Shown: positions 53,794 to 63,059 of the stretch, piece after piece | Layout: each line of letters starts with the position of its first letter | How positions within the stretch are numbered: the stretch's first letter is position 1 | Origin: CAZHAX01 sp964530325 | GTDB taxonomy: Bacteria > Chloroflexota > Anaerolineae > B4-G1 | Length of the DNA stretch: 64,000 bases | NCBI GenBank assembly: GCA_964530325.1 | Contig: CAZHAX010000003.1 | Span: 62,001-126,000 of the forward strand | Reading direction: 5' to 3' | Notes under the pieces: generated by a model | Database searches by the model: none | Seen by the model: only the letters and a program-made list of their open reading frames with translations | What the model was told of the DNA's origin: nothing | Position numbers and translations under genes: made by a program

Positions 53794-55782
53794 ATGTTCA
53801 AGCGAGTTGGCTTCACCATCGGGGCGACACTGCTGGCGCTGACCGTGGCGCTGGCGCCTTGCTCCCTGCAGACCGCCTCGGCCTGCGGCGGCTTTCCTGG
53901 AAGGGGATTCGTGAGACGGTTCGGGCCGGCGTTGTGGCTCGATGGCAGGCCGTTTCGCTTCGCCGGCGCGAACAACTACTATCTGATGTACAAGTCGCAG
54001 GCCATGGTGGACGACGTGCTGGAGAGAGCCGCAGACAACGACTTCAGAGTGCTGCGGATCTGGGGCTCGCTCGATATCGGCAACGAGGATGGCTCCAACT
54101 CCGTCCACGGAAAGGCGGAGGGCGTCTACTTCCAGTACTGGGATGGATCCGCACCCGCCTACAACGACAGGCCAGACGGCCTCGAGCGCCTCGACTACGT
54201 TGTCCACAGGGCCGGCGAGCTGGGACTCAAGCTGGTCATTCCCCTGGTCAACAACTGGCAGGATTTCGGGGGGATGGATCAGTACGTGCGCTGGGCTGAC
54301 GGCCAGCATCACGACGAGTTCTACTCGGATCCGGAGATCCGGCAGTGGTACACGGACTGGATCGATCACCTGCTCAACCGCACCAACATCTACACCGGCA
54401 TCCAGTACAAAGACGACCCAACGATCATGACCTGGGAGCTGGCGAATGAGCCGCGCTGCAAGGGCAGCGGCCTCTATCCGCCATCCGCTGAGTGCTCCAC
54501 CGCGACCCTGATCGACTGGGCGGACGACGTCTCGACCTTCATCAAGACAGTCGACAGCAATCACCTGGTTTCAGTTGGGGACGAGGGCTTCTACTGCGTC
54601 GAAGAAGCGGAGCACTGGACGGAGAACTGCGGCGAGGGCGTGGACACAATCGCCTTCACCAGCCTGGACAACATAGACGTGATGTCGTTCCATCTCTACC
54701 CCGATCACTGGGGCACGGACGTCGCCTGGGCAACGGATTGGATCGAGCGGCACATCCGCGATGCCCGCCGGCTGGGCAAGCCGGCCATGCTGGGCGAGTT
54801 CGGGTTCAGAGACAGCTCCACCCGCAATCCGGTCTTCAAGGAATGGACGGATACTGTACTCACAGAGCGGGGCAGCGGGGCGCTGTACTGGATTCTCTCC
54901 GGCCTGCAGGACGACGGCACCTACTACCCAGACTACGATGGCTTCACCGTCTACTGTCCCAGCCCGGTGTGCACCACGATGAGCAACTTCGCCGAGATGA
55001 TGATCCGCGGCCTCCCCACGTACTTCCACCCTGTGGCCGACCACGACGAAGTGGTCACGGAGTTCGAGACGCCGGTGACGCTCGCCCCAGCCGCGAATGA
55101 CATCGCCTACTGGTTCAGGAACGAGATCGTTCCGCAATCAATCGATCTCGATCCTGCAGTGCCGCGCCAGCAGACGAGCGTGTCCGTGGCCGGCGGCGCT
55201 TTCAGACTGGCGGCCGGCGAGGTGGAGTTCGTTCCCGACCTCGGCTTCTCCGGCAAGCTGGAGGTCCCGTACACGATACGGGACCGCTACCGCCGCACCT
55301 CGAACGAGGCAATGCTGCGGGTGACGGTGAAGCCCGAGCCGGGCGTGCCCATCCAGCTCTTCTCGTTCGAGACCGGGACCGAGGGATGGGCGCCGGCCAG
55401 CTGGAATGCGACCGCCGGGACGGTCGCCCAAAGCGACGCGTTCGCCACAGACGGCACGTACAGCCTGTTCGTCGATAGCATCGACGGCGGCTGGTTCGAG
55501 GTGCAGTTCGCGGAGCCGCTCGACCTCAGCGCCGGCTACACGCTCATCACTATCGACCTGCAGACCGGCGCCGACGGCACCTGGCACAACGTCGCCCTCC
55601 AGCTCGGTGACGCCTGGGACTGGTGCCAAGGGCCCGGCGAGTGGGTCCCGCAGAACACGACGATAACCAGCGAGCTCGACCTCATGAGCCTGAGCTGCGC
55701 GTCACCCGACTTGAGTCGCGTGAATGCTATGCTCGTCTACTTCAACGGCGACGGATACATGGACAACATATGGGCTAAGTAG
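53794..55782 (+). CDS. Secreted GH5-type endo-beta-mannanase with C-terminal binding domain
   Basis: 662 residues. Signal peptide about 1-30 (TLLALTVALAPCSLQTASA). The catalytic domain (about 35-410) is a GH5 TIM barrel of the mannanase (GH5_7) type: FRFAGANNYYLMYKSQAMVD, LRIWGSLDIGNEDG, the acid/base Glu219 in ELANEPRC, the DVMSFHLYPDHWG His, and the nucleophile Glu335 in LGEFGF. An Ig-like or linker domain (about 420-515) and a beta-sandwich binding domain (about 525-662, FSFETGTEGWAPASWNATAG to VNAMLVYFNGDGYMDNIW) follow, the latter like mannan-binding CBMs. It should act outside the cell on mannan or glucomannan. Confidence 0.88.
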   Translation: MFKRVGFTIGATLLALTVALAPCSLQTASACGGFPGRGFVRRFGPALWLDGRPFRFAGANNYYLMYKSQAMVDDVLERAADNDFRVLRIWGSLDIGNEDGSNSVHGKAEGVYFQYWDGSAPAYNDRPDGLERLDYVVHRAGELGLKLVIPLVNNWQDFGGMDQYVRWADGQHHDEFYSDPEIRQWYTDWIDHLLNRTNIYTGIQYKDDPTIMTWELANEPRCKGSGLYPPSAECSTATLIDWADDVSTFIKTVDSNHLVSVGDEGFYCVEEAEHWTENCGEGVDTIAFTSLDNIDVMSFHLYPDHWGTDVAWATDWIERHIRDARRLGKPAMLGEFGFRDSSTRNPVFKEWTDTVLTERGSGALYWILSGLQDDGTYYPDYDGFTVYCPSPVCTTMSNFAEMMIRGLPTYFHPVADHDEVVTEFETPVTLAPAANDIAYWFRNEIVPQSIDLDPAVPRQQTSVSVAGGAFRLAAGEVEFVPDLGFSGKLEVPYTIRDRYRRTSNEAMLRVTVKPEPGVPIQLFSFETGTEGWAPASWNATAGTVAQSDAFATDGTYSLFVDSIDGGWFEVQFAEPLDLSAGYTLITIDLQTGADGTWHNVALQLGDAWDWCQGPGEWVPQNTTITSELDLMSLSCASPDLSRVNAMLVYFNGDGYMDNIWAK

Positions 55783-55812
55783 CAGAGTAGGCGGAGCAGC
55801 CGGCCTTTCGTT

Positions 55813-55856
55813 CGAGCAGCCGCACCCGCGCCCGTCAGGCACGGTGCGGCTGCTCG
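55813..55856. terminator. 13-bp hairpin after the mannanase gene
   Basis: CGAGCAGCCGCAC (55813-55825) pairs perfectly with GTGCGGCTGCTCG (55844-55856), about 30 nt after the stop codon. The T tail is weak on both sides. The rest of the gap up to 56050 holds no gene I can see. Confidence 0.55.
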
Positions 55857-56050
55857 GCGTCTAGCGCCCCCCGGAAGCCGAGGCGTCGAGCGTAGCGGGA
55901 CGAGGCACCCCTTTCCGACGGCCCCAGGCTTGGTGGTCCCCGCAAGTGGAGCCGCGAGCCAGGGTCACCATCTACTGTGAGCAGCGGCCCGGCAACGGGA
56001 TTGCGCAGGTAGTGTCCGCTGCGGCTGCTGCGCGCTCTTCCCGTCGCAGG

Positions 56051-57376
56051 CTAGTCGCGCAGCACCCCGATAAGGGTGCAGCCGGGGAAGCGGTCCCCGT
56101 GCGGGTCCGTCCCTGCAATCCACAGGTAGCCACCGGGACTCCTTGCCCCGTCCATGCGCTCGAGAATCGGTGTCTCGCTATCCAGCCACCCGACGGGCCG
56201 GTTCCACATGCTCCACGTCTCCTGCGCGACCGCCTCGACGTCGCCGCTGAACGGAACGCCGATCAAAATGGTCCGAGCTTGGTTGAAAGGCGCTCCTGTG
56301 CCGGTGTATGCCTCCAGCTCGACGTACGCGAGATGGCTGCCATCGGGGCTGAAGCGTGCGCAGCACAACCAGCCGTTTCCTTCGATGAACGTCTCTTCCC
56401 CGCTCTCCAGGTCACGTATGCAGAGCGTCCCCTCTTTGCGCAGCCTGCCCGTCTCGAGGAAGTAGGCCAGCCAGCGCCCGTCCGGCGAGACGTCCGCCAC
56501 ACAGGCGTTGCAGCCTTCCTCCAGTGAGATCACCGCCTTCTCGACGCCTGTCTCCACGTCGACCTGGTAGAGGCTGACGTAGCTGCCGCGCAACTGGGGA
56601 AGCACAACCCCGCCGCCTTCGCATGGTGGCTGCCGGGCGAAAAAGAGAGAGTCGCCCCCAGGCGTCCAGCCTACCAGCCTCAGGTAGTACCACATGCCCT
56701 CTCCCCCGCCGTACTCCACGAACTCCGAGTACTCCAGGATGAGCCGCGGCTCGCTGGCGTCCGCCTGAGTGAGATAGAGCGCATGCCGGGTTCCCAAGCC
56801 GTCCGAGACCAACCAGGCGATCCGCTCCCCTCCAGGGGAGACCAGGAACTGCCAGTGAAACGGTAGCTCCGGATCGAGTTCAGGGCGGACAAGAGTGAGC
56901 TCGCCGCTCGAGAAGTCGACGACCTGCAGCCCGTCAACGACCTCCAGCCCGTACCGTTGTGACCAGTAGCTTCCCGCCCAGTGGTAGACACGCTCGCCGA
57001 CGAGCTGGTGTACTCCTCCGAGACAGGGAGGCGCCACGGTGCAGCGCTCTTCGCCGTCCGGCGTCATCAGAGCCAGGCTCTCCGGGTCAAGATTGTATAG
57101 CCCGCCGTAGGAGACCACCGCCAGCGCCGGGCGCGTGAAGCCTGCGCAGTCGCTTTCCAGGTAGTCGGGCAGGACCCTCGGTTCCGGCGTGGGGGTAGCC
57201 GTGGCCGCCGGAGGTGTACGCGTCGACGTCGGCAGGGGCGTGCTTTCCGGAGAGGCGAGTACCGCCCTATCCGCACCTGCCGTCGCCGTCGCGCTGGCGC
57301 TCGTCGCTGCTCGCAGGCACCCCGCCGCCATAGAGGAGCACAGGAACGCCAGCCCCAGGCGCGGCAGTCGGGCCAT
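56051..57376 (-). CDS. Lipoprotein with WD40/PD40-type beta-propeller
   Basis: 441 residues from ATG 57376. A signal peptide with lipobox SMAAGC and a Thr/Pro/Ala linker (about 25-65) precede a propeller made of SPGGERIAWLVSDG, GWTPGGDSLFFA, DVSPDGRWLAYFLETG and RFSPDGSHLAYVELEA repeats, the TolB/PD40 pattern. It is likely anchored on the outer face of the membrane. Function unknown. A longer frame to 57457 would put the lipobox unusually far from the N-terminus, so the later start is preferred although no clear ribosome-binding site is seen. Confidence 0.72.
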   Translation of the reverse strand: MARLPRLGLAFLCSSMAAGCLRAATSASATATAGADRAVLASPESTPLPTSTRTPPAATATPTPEPRVLPDYLESDCAGFTRPALAVVSYGGLYNLDPESLALMTPDGEERCTVAPPCLGGVHQLVGERVYHWAGSYWSQRYGLEVVDGLQVVDFSSGELTLVRPELDPELPFHWQFLVSPGGERIAWLVSDGLGTRHALYLTQADASEPRLILEYSEFVEYGGGEGMWYYLRLVGWTPGGDSLFFARQPPCEGGGVVLPQLRGSYVSLYQVDVETGVEKAVISLEEGCNACVADVSPDGRWLAYFLETGRLRKEGTLCIRDLESGEETFIEGNGWLCCARFSPDGSHLAYVELEAYTGTGAPFNQARTILIGVPFSGDVEAVAQETWSMWNRPVGWLDSETPILERMDGARSPGGYLWIAGTDPHGDRFPGCTLIGVLRD

Positions 57377-57615
57377 AGGACAGCGGGCCAGTCCTAGCCG
57401 GCTGCTCCTATCCGGCTCCGGCGAGCAACGACCAGGATAGCGCCCAGTGCCTCTCATGCCCGCCCCCCGTGTGGTGATTCACCTGCACTGTGCAAATCGA
57501 TTGTACCACAGCCCGGACTGCACTGCCGGACGGCCGCGTGATAGCCATCATACGATCTTCCTCTTCTCCCAGCTTGCTGTTGCAGCTACTCGCGCTGCCC
57601 CACGGGTGCGCGGGG

Positions 57616-57666
57616 TTGACCGGCTGAACGATTGCGGGTATGCTGTCGCCTATCACAGTCGTGATA
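57616..57666 (+). promoter_or_regulatory. Promoter and palindromic operator of the first ABC exporter gene
   Basis: -35 TTGACC (57616-57621), 17-bp spacer, -10 TATGCT (57639-57644), followed at the start site by a perfect inverted repeat TATCAC-AGTC-GTGATA (57651-57666). The arrangement suggests repression by a dimeric regulator that is not encoded next to it. Confidence 0.6.
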
Positions 57667-57692
57667 CGATCACGGCGAGACGGAGGCTCTCA

Positions 57693-59564
57693 TTGGACAC
57701 ATCCGGTTCCACTCACAGCGACCAGCCCGCGCTTCCTCTGACCGCGCGCATGCTCAACCAGCTGTCTGAGATCTGGCAGGCGCTGCGTAACACGCCGGAA
57801 GCGTTTCGGCTGGTCTGGGCAGCCAGCCGCCGCTCTGCGCTGGCGGCGGGCGGCCTGACGCTGATCGCAGCGATCCTGCCTGCGGCACAGGCGTGGGTGG
57901 GCAAGCTGATCATCGACGCAATCGTGAGCGCGATTGCGCAGGGGGTCGACCCAGCTGCCGGACTCCGGAGTGTGTTGCCCTACATCGCGCTGGAGTTCGC
58001 CCTTCTACTGGTCAGTTCGGTGACCGACCGGGTGCGCAAGCTGTTCGACCACATCCTCCAGACGCAGCTGACGAATTACGTCAACAGTCTGGTCATCCGC
58101 AAGGCGATCAGCCTGGACCTGGCGTTCTTCGAAGACCCAATCTTCTACGATACGCTGGAGAACGCACGCCGCCGGGCAGACGTCAGCGCGCTCAACATCG
58201 TGAACTCAATGCTGCAAATGGTGCAGCAGGTCATTACGCTCGCATCCCTCCTCGTCCTGCTCGTGCGGTTCAGCCCGTGGCTTGCGCTCATCGTCTTCGT
58301 GTCCGCAATCCCGGCATTCCTTTCGCAGTCACAGTACGCCGAGCGGGCATTCCGCGTCACCAGCCGCCGCGCGCCGGAAGCGCGCCTCCTGCACTACCTG
58401 GAGACGTTGCTGACTGACAAGGACAGCGCCAAGGAGATCAAGCTTTTCGGGCTGGGCGAGCCGCTTCTTGGACGCTATGGCGAGCTATTCACCCGCTTCT
58501 ATCTCGAGGACCGGGCCATTGCCGAGCGACGCACGATTGCCGCTGTCGGCTGGGGCCTGCTATCCAGCCTGGTCTACTACGGCAGCTACGGGTGGGTCGT
58601 CCTCCGCGCGATCGCCGGTCTCATCACGCTCGGCGACATGAGCATGTTCCTGGGGATCTTCAGGCAGTCCCAGACGTCGATCCGATCTCTGCTCGACAGC
58701 TTGAATCGCCTCTACGAGAGCAACCTTTTCCTGGACAATCTGATGAGCTATCTGAAGCTGCAGCCACTGCTCGTCTCGCCGCCACACGGCCGGATCGCAC
58801 CCTCGCCGATCCGCCAGGGCATCGAGTTCAGGAACGTCTCATTTCGCTACCCCCGTTCTGAGGCCGATGTGCTCCGCGACGTGAACCTCCGCATCGACCC
58901 CGGCGAGCGCATTGCCTTGGTCGGTCTGAACGGTGCCGGCAAGACGACGTTGATCAAGCTCCTCACACGGCTGTACGATCCTGCAGAGGGGCAGGTACTG
59001 CTCGACGGCGCGGACCTGCGCGAGTACGAGCTGGCCAGCCTGCACCGGCGATTTGGTGTGATCTTCCAGGACTTCGTACGCTATCGGCTGACTGTGCGGG
59101 AGAACATCGGGTTCGGCCAGGTTGACGCGCTAGACGATTTCGCCCGGATCACGAGCGCGGCAGACCGCGGCGGTGCCACCTCGGTCATCGAGGGTCTGCC
59201 CGATGGTTACGATGCCGTGCTTGGACGACGTTGGTACAAGGGTGAGGAGCTGTCAGGCGGCGAGTGGCAGAAGATCGCCCTGGCCCGCGCGTTCATGCGG
59301 GAGGCCGAAGTGCTCGTACTGGATGAGCCGACTGCGGCGTTGGACGCGGAAGCAGAGTACGAGGTGTTCCGGCGCTTCGGCGAGCTGACGGAAGGCCGCA
59401 TTGCCGTCCTCATCTCCCACCGCTTCTCAACCGTGCGCATGGCGGACCGGATCGTGGTCCTGTCGGCAGGGAGGATAGTCGAAGTAGGAAGCCACGCCGA
59501 ACTGATGGAACTCGACGGCAGGTACGCGCGGCTGTTCAACCTGCAGGCGGAATGGTATAGGTAG
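57693..59564 (+). CDS. ABC exporter half-transporter (permease-ATPase)
   Basis: 623 residues from TTG 57693 (GGAGG 6 nt upstream). The N-terminal six-helix membrane domain (about 50-340) ends with [17 protein letters not shown]. The ATPase domain (about 375-615) has Walker [15 protein letters not shown]-loop FQDFVRY, signature [14 protein letters not shown], Walker [13 protein letters not shown] and the H-loop [13 protein letters not shown]. The Trp in the signature (GGEWQ) is usual in this exporter subgroup. It should dimerise; the substrate may be a lipid, peptide or drug. A second exporter gene lies 1.2 kb downstream and could be its partner. Confidence 0.9.
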   Translation: MDTSGSTHSDQPALPLTARMLNQLSEIWQALRNTPEAFRLVWAASRRSALAAGGLTLIAAILPAAQAWVGKLIIDAIVSAIAQGVDPAAGLRSVLPYIALEFALLLVSSVTDRVRKLFDHILQTQLTNYVNSLVIRKAISLDLAFFEDPIFYDTLENARRRADVSALNIVNSMLQMVQQVITLASLLVLLVRFSPWLALIVFVSAIPAFLSQSQYAERAFRVTSRRAPEARLLHYLETLLTDKDSAKEIKLFGLGEPLLGRYGELFTRFYLEDRAIAERRTIAAVGWGLLSSLVYYGSYGWVVLRAIAGLITLGDMSMFLGIFRQSQTSIRSLLDSLNRLYESNLFLDNLMSYLKLQPLLVSPPHGRIAPSPIRQGIEFRNVSFRYPRSEADVLRDVNLRIDPGERIALVGLNGAGKTTLIKLLTRLYDPAEGQVLLDGADLREYELASLHRRFGVIFQDFVRYRLTVRENIGFGQVDALDDFARITSAADRGGATSVIEGLPDGYDAVLGRRWYKGEELSGGEWQKIALARAFMREAEVLVLDEPTAALDAEAEYEVFRRFGELTEGRIAVLISHRFSTVRMADRIVVLSAGRIVEVGSHAELMELDGRYARLFNLQAEWYR

Positions 59565-59643
59565 GCGACAGCGTAAGGATCAGGCGGTAGGCCCCGCCGT
59601 AGAAGACGAGCAGACACCTGGGCCGAGTCCACGGTCCCCTTTT

Positions 59644-60642
59644 TCAGTCCGTCACGATCTCCCAGTTGCCACCGCTGCCCCAACCCCACAGCTGGACGAT
59701 TCCACCGTCGAGCCTGGCCAGGAAGGAGACCGCGGGAAGGCTCTCCCGGATCTGGGGCTGCCACTGTGTAGCGAAGCCCTGCTCCGGCGCCAGCGCCCAG
59801 CCCAACCCATCGCGCACGGCGGTGTTCCCACGCCACACCTTGCCGAACCCCCGGGTAGGCTGATAGAGATCTGCCGGCGGCACGATACTGGGGTCGCTGT
59901 CCGGCTCAGCCTCGGTCCAGGTGTCCGCATAGTCCTGGTAGGTGCTGGGCGTGTCATCATAGAGGACAAGGACACGCGGTACAGCACCGCCGCCGCTGGT
60001 CCCATCCGCCACCCATATCATCCGCCCGTGCTCGAAGAGTTGTTCGGCAGCAGCTGCTGCCACCGCCTCCGCTGCCGTGCACAACCTCATGTCGGTCTCG
60101 AAGAAGTAGTCGTGCTCGCAGGGCCAGGGAATGGTGATCGGGTCTGACTGGACCTCGTTGTCGGCCGAGTCGCTAGCCTCCAGAAAGACTGCAGGGTCAC
60201 GATAGTTGGTCGACGCAACCTCAGCTGTGAGGGTGCCGTTGGCCGGGCCGCTCCAGGCAGGTGGAAACCGCATGCTGGTTCCGCACCAGATCACGACGCC
60301 GACCGCGCCCGTAGTCTCCCACTCGAAGGTCAGCCTCTTCCCTGGGGCGATGTCCTCGATGTCGACGCTGAACGAGACGATGGCCAGCCCAGCCGGCACA
60401 GGCTCCAGCGTGGCTGTCGGGCTGGGCGTCTGCCCATCGCCCGAATCTCCCGCCGGCGTGGCCGTATCGGCCGGCGCGGCCCACTCCGTGGGCGTTGCCT
60501 CCGGCTCTGGGGCACAGGCTGAGGCTGCCAGAAGGACCAGCAACAGCAGTAGAGACCTGGTGCCTCTCTGCGATCCCAGGGCAAACTCTGCCGGCCGGGC
60601 GACCAGCAATGACGCCACTCGATAGAGAATTGACCGGCTCAT
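59644..60642 (-). CDS. Lipoprotein, function unknown
   Basis: 332 residues from ATG 60642. Signal peptide with lipobox LAASAC, then a Thr/Pro/Ala linker (about 45-80). Residues about 85-185 look like an Ig-like or ice-binding-type strand domain (LAIVSFSVDIEDIAPGKRLT, FEWETTGAVGVVIWCGT); the C-terminal half (about 200-332: FEHGRMIWVADG, IRESLPAVSFLARLDGGIVQ) resembles the small domain of lipoproteins with repeated W and G. It lies between two ABC exporter genes on the opposite strand, under promoter 60712-60740. Confidence 0.62.
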   Translation of the reverse strand: MSRSILYRVASLLVARPAEFALGSQRGTRSLLLLLVLLAASACAPEPEATPTEWAAPADTATPAGDSGDGQTPSPTATLEPVPAGLAIVSFSVDIEDIAPGKRLTFEWETTGAVGVVIWCGTSMRFPPAWSGPANGTLTAEVASTNYRDPAVFLEASDSADNEVQSDPITIPWPCEHDYFFETDMRLCTAAEAVAAAAAEQLFEHGRMIWVADGTSGGGAVPRVLVLYDDTPSTYQDYADTWTEAEPDSDPSIVPPADLYQPTRGFGKVWRGNTAVRDGLGWALAPEQGFATQWQPQIRESLPAVSFLARLDGGIVQLWGWGSGGNWEIVTD

Positions 60643-60711
60643 TCTAACCACCCTTCTTGGAGCCCCGGACCATGTCCGGCCGGCCAGTGGAGTCAAGGTA
60701 CAGGGACCAGC

Positions 60712-60740
60712 ATTGTACGCTGGATTACCAGAGCGCGCAA
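60712..60740 (-). promoter_or_regulatory. Promoter of the lipoprotein gene
   Basis: Minus strand -35 TTGCGC (60735-60740), 17-bp spacer, -10 TACAAT (60712-60717), about 70 nt before the ATG at 60642. Confidence 0.6.
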
Positions 60741-60747
60741 GCACGTC

Positions 60748-60776
60748 TTGACCGGCCAGCCCGGGTGGGCTAGAAC
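60748..60776 (+). promoter_or_regulatory. Promoter of the second ABC exporter gene (leaderless type)
   Basis: -35 TTGACC (60748-60753), 17-bp spacer, -10 TAGAAC (60771-60776). The ATG at 60788 starts only 12 nt after the -10 box and has no ribosome-binding site, so the mRNA would be almost leaderless. Confidence 0.6.
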
Positions 60777-60787
60777 TAGGCCTGCCG

Positions 60788-62446
60788 ATGGATGGGCTCA
60801 GATTCCTCCTCAGATACGCCAGGAGGTACACCGGCCCGCTGGCCGTGACCGTGGCCAGCATGATCCTCCTGGTGGCCCTGCAGCTGTTGGCCCCACGGAT
60901 CGTGCGCGAGATCATCGTCGTCGTCACCGAGCCAGGCGCCGGGCAGGCCGCGCTAGATCGCATCACCCAGCTGGCGCCGCTGGCGCTGGGGGCATACGTG
61001 CTGCGAGCAGGCTTCACCTTCCTGCGCAGCTACCTATCGCAAATCGCCGGATGGGGCGTCGTCTCCGATGCCCGGCAGGAGATCTACGACCATCTGCAGA
61101 GGCTGTCCCTCCGTTTCTACGACAACAGACAGACCGGGCAGCTGATGTCGCGCATGGTCAACGACTCGGAGATGTTCGAACGGCTGATCGCCCACGCGCT
61201 GCCGGACACGCTGGTCAACGTGCTCCTTCTAGTGGGCGTGTGCCTGGTGCTCGGTACACTGAACCCGCAGCTGCTGCTGTTGAGCCTGGTGCCCGTCCCG
61301 CTGATCGTGTTGGGCATGCGGGGATTCGCCAAGTACGTGCGGCCGGCATTCCGCCAGCGCCAGCAGGAATTGGGCGAACTCAGCGCCACCCTCAACGACA
61401 ATCTGTCCGGCATCCGCGAGATCAAGGCCTTCGTGCAGGAAGAGGCCGAGGCGACGCGCATCGGCGACCACATCCGGCGCTTCTTGCTCTCAAACCTCAA
61501 GGCGCTGCGCATGATGGCCATGTTCCACCCCTCCGTCGAGTTCGCTGCCTCGCTGGGCACGGTGATTATCATCTACTTCGGCGCGCGGCTCGTCGTGGGC
61601 CCGGAGGCGCTGGCAGGGGCCGACCGCGTGGCCGAGTTGCTGGCCGAGGAGCCGGACGTGGTAGAGAGAGCGGACGCGCTTGACCTCACTGGCCGGGCCG
61701 AGGGTACGCTGGCTTTCCACGACGTCAGTTTCAGCTACGATCGCGGCGAGATGGTTCTGGAGCACATCGATCTGAAGGTCCCTCCCCGGACCGTGGTGGC
61801 ACTGGTGGGTCCAACGGGCGTGGGCAAGACGACGCTGGTCAGCCTGATCCCCCGCTTCTACGACATCTGCTCAGGAAGCATCACACTGGATGGCCACGAC
61901 ATCCGCGACCTGACGCTCAAGAGCCTGCGCCGGCAGTTGAGCATCGTCCTGCAGGACGTCTTCCTGTTCCACGGCACCGTCCGCGAGAACATCCTCTTCG
62001 GCTCCCCCGGCGCCGATGACGAGGAGATCGTGCAAGCTGCCGTGGTGGCGAACGCCCACGGGTTCATCGCGCGCCTGCCCGACAGGTACGAAACCGTCAT
62101 CGGCGAACGCGGGGTGCGGCTCTCGGGCGGGCAGAAGCAGCGGCTGGCCATCGCCCGGGCGGTGCTGAAGGATGCGCCGGTGTTGATCCTGGACGAGGCG
62201 ACCTCCTCGGTCGACACGGAGACCGAGTTGCTGATCCAGCAGGCGCTGGAGCGGCTGATGGCGGAGCGGACGACGCTGATAATCGCCCACCGGCTAAGCA
62301 CAATCCGCAACGCCGACGTGATCGTCGTCCTGGAAGGGAACAGCATCAAGGAGATCGGGACCCACGAGGAGCTGATCGCGTCGGACGGACTCTACCGGCA
62401 CCTGAACCTGGTGCAGGAGCGCTTCCAGGCGGCCAGCGCTGCATGA
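60788..62446 (+). CDS. ABC exporter half-transporter with a shortened membrane domain
   Basis: 552 residues. The membrane domain starts normally (RFLLRYARRYTGPLAVTVAS) and runs to GTVIIIYFGARLVVG (about residue 272), then jumps directly to ALAGADRVAELLAEEPDVVE, which normally follows the sixth membrane helix. About 35 residues with the TLGDLVAFLLY-type helix are missing, without a frameshift. The ATPase domain is complete: Walker A GPTGVGKTTLVSL, Q-loop LQDVFLF, signature LSGGQKQRLAIARA, Walker B VLILDEATSSVD, H-loop IAHRLSTIRNAD. It may be nonfunctional, may work only as a heterodimer with the exporter at 57693-59564, or the gap may be a sequence error. Confidence 0.85.
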   Translation: MDGLRFLLRYARRYTGPLAVTVASMILLVALQLLAPRIVREIIVVVTEPGAGQAALDRITQLAPLALGAYVLRAGFTFLRSYLSQIAGWGVVSDARQEIYDHLQRLSLRFYDNRQTGQLMSRMVNDSEMFERLIAHALPDTLVNVLLLVGVCLVLGTLNPQLLLLSLVPVPLIVLGMRGFAKYVRPAFRQRQQELGELSATLNDNLSGIREIKAFVQEEAEATRIGDHIRRFLLSNLKALRMMAMFHPSVEFAASLGTVIIIYFGARLVVGPEALAGADRVAELLAEEPDVVERADALDLTGRAEGTLAFHDVSFSYDRGEMVLEHIDLKVPPRTVVALVGPTGVGKTTLVSLIPRFYDICSGSITLDGHDIRDLTLKSLRRQLSIVLQDVFLFHGTVRENILFGSPGADDEEIVQAAVVANAHGFIARLPDRYETVIGERGVRLSGGQKQRLAIARAVLKDAPVLILDEATSSVDTETELLIQQALERLMAERTTLIIAHRLSTIRNADVIVVLEGNSIKEIGTHEELIASDGLYRHLNLVQERFQAASAA

Positions 62447-62502
62447 GCGCAAACGCCGGCACTCGATCCCCATTGCCGTCTCTCTCGCGTCTCGACTCTT
62501 GG

Positions 62503-62781
62503 CTATGCCTCCGCTTCGTCGCTTCCGGCCAGCTCTTCCCGCAGCCAGCCGGCGATCCCGTCTATCTGCGGCACCCGTCCGGAGCAGATAACCTGCTCGT
62601 CGATCACCAGGCCGGGTGTATCGAGGATCGCGTAGCCGGCGATCTCTTCCTCGTCGGTCACCTGCTTGATCGCCGCCTCGAGCGAGGGTATCTCGCCCAA
62701 CAAGGCCTCCACAGCCGTACTTGCTCGCCGCTCCAGCCGCCGGCAGTTCACGCCGCCCAGCCCCAGAACCTTGACGTTCAC
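62503..62781 (-). CDS. Thioredoxin-fold protein lacking the first active-site cysteine
   Basis: About 92 residues from GTG 62781. The pattern VKVLGLGGVNCRRLERRAST, EIAGYAILDTPGLVIDEQVI and GRVPQIDGIAGWLREEL is that of the small redox-active disulfide protein family (MTH895/TM0996-like). The usual GCPNC site is here GGVNC, so only the second cysteine of CxxC remains; disulfide reductase activity is unlikely. It may act as a thiol carrier or binding protein. The start is uncertain: AAGGAGG overlaps the GTG, and a frame continues to 62874. Confidence 0.75.
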   Translation of the reverse strand: MNVKVLGLGGVNCRRLERRASTAVEALLGEIPSLEAAIKQVTDEEEIAGYAILDTPGLVIDEQVICSGRVPQIDGIAGWLREELAGSDEAEA

Positions 62782-62969
62782 CTCCTTGTCCGAGCGTCCT
62801 CTAGCAGCTTCTGACCCTCGCTTCGTCGAGGGCGCCGTCCCTGCTCTTGTATCCCGGAAAGCCAACGCTGTCAAGGAGACGCGCGGCCGAGCAGATCGTC
62901 ACCAAGCGCGGCCAAGCGCGCAGATCCCCAGAACTCGTGCCGACATCCTAATTGACCAAACGCGCTGGC

Positions 62970-62998
62970 TTGCCCTTGATGGCGCCGTGCGGTACACT
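62970..62998 (+). promoter_or_regulatory. Promoter of the ABC ATPase-permease operon
   Basis: -35 TTGCCC (62970-62975), 17-bp spacer, -10 TACACT (62993-62998), about 60 nt before the ATG at 63060. Confidence 0.6.
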
Positions 62999-63059
62999 GT
63001 GCCTGCGAGGTGCCGGTCTCGGCAAGTGCCCGGTCACGGGGAGACTCGAGGGGACGGAA

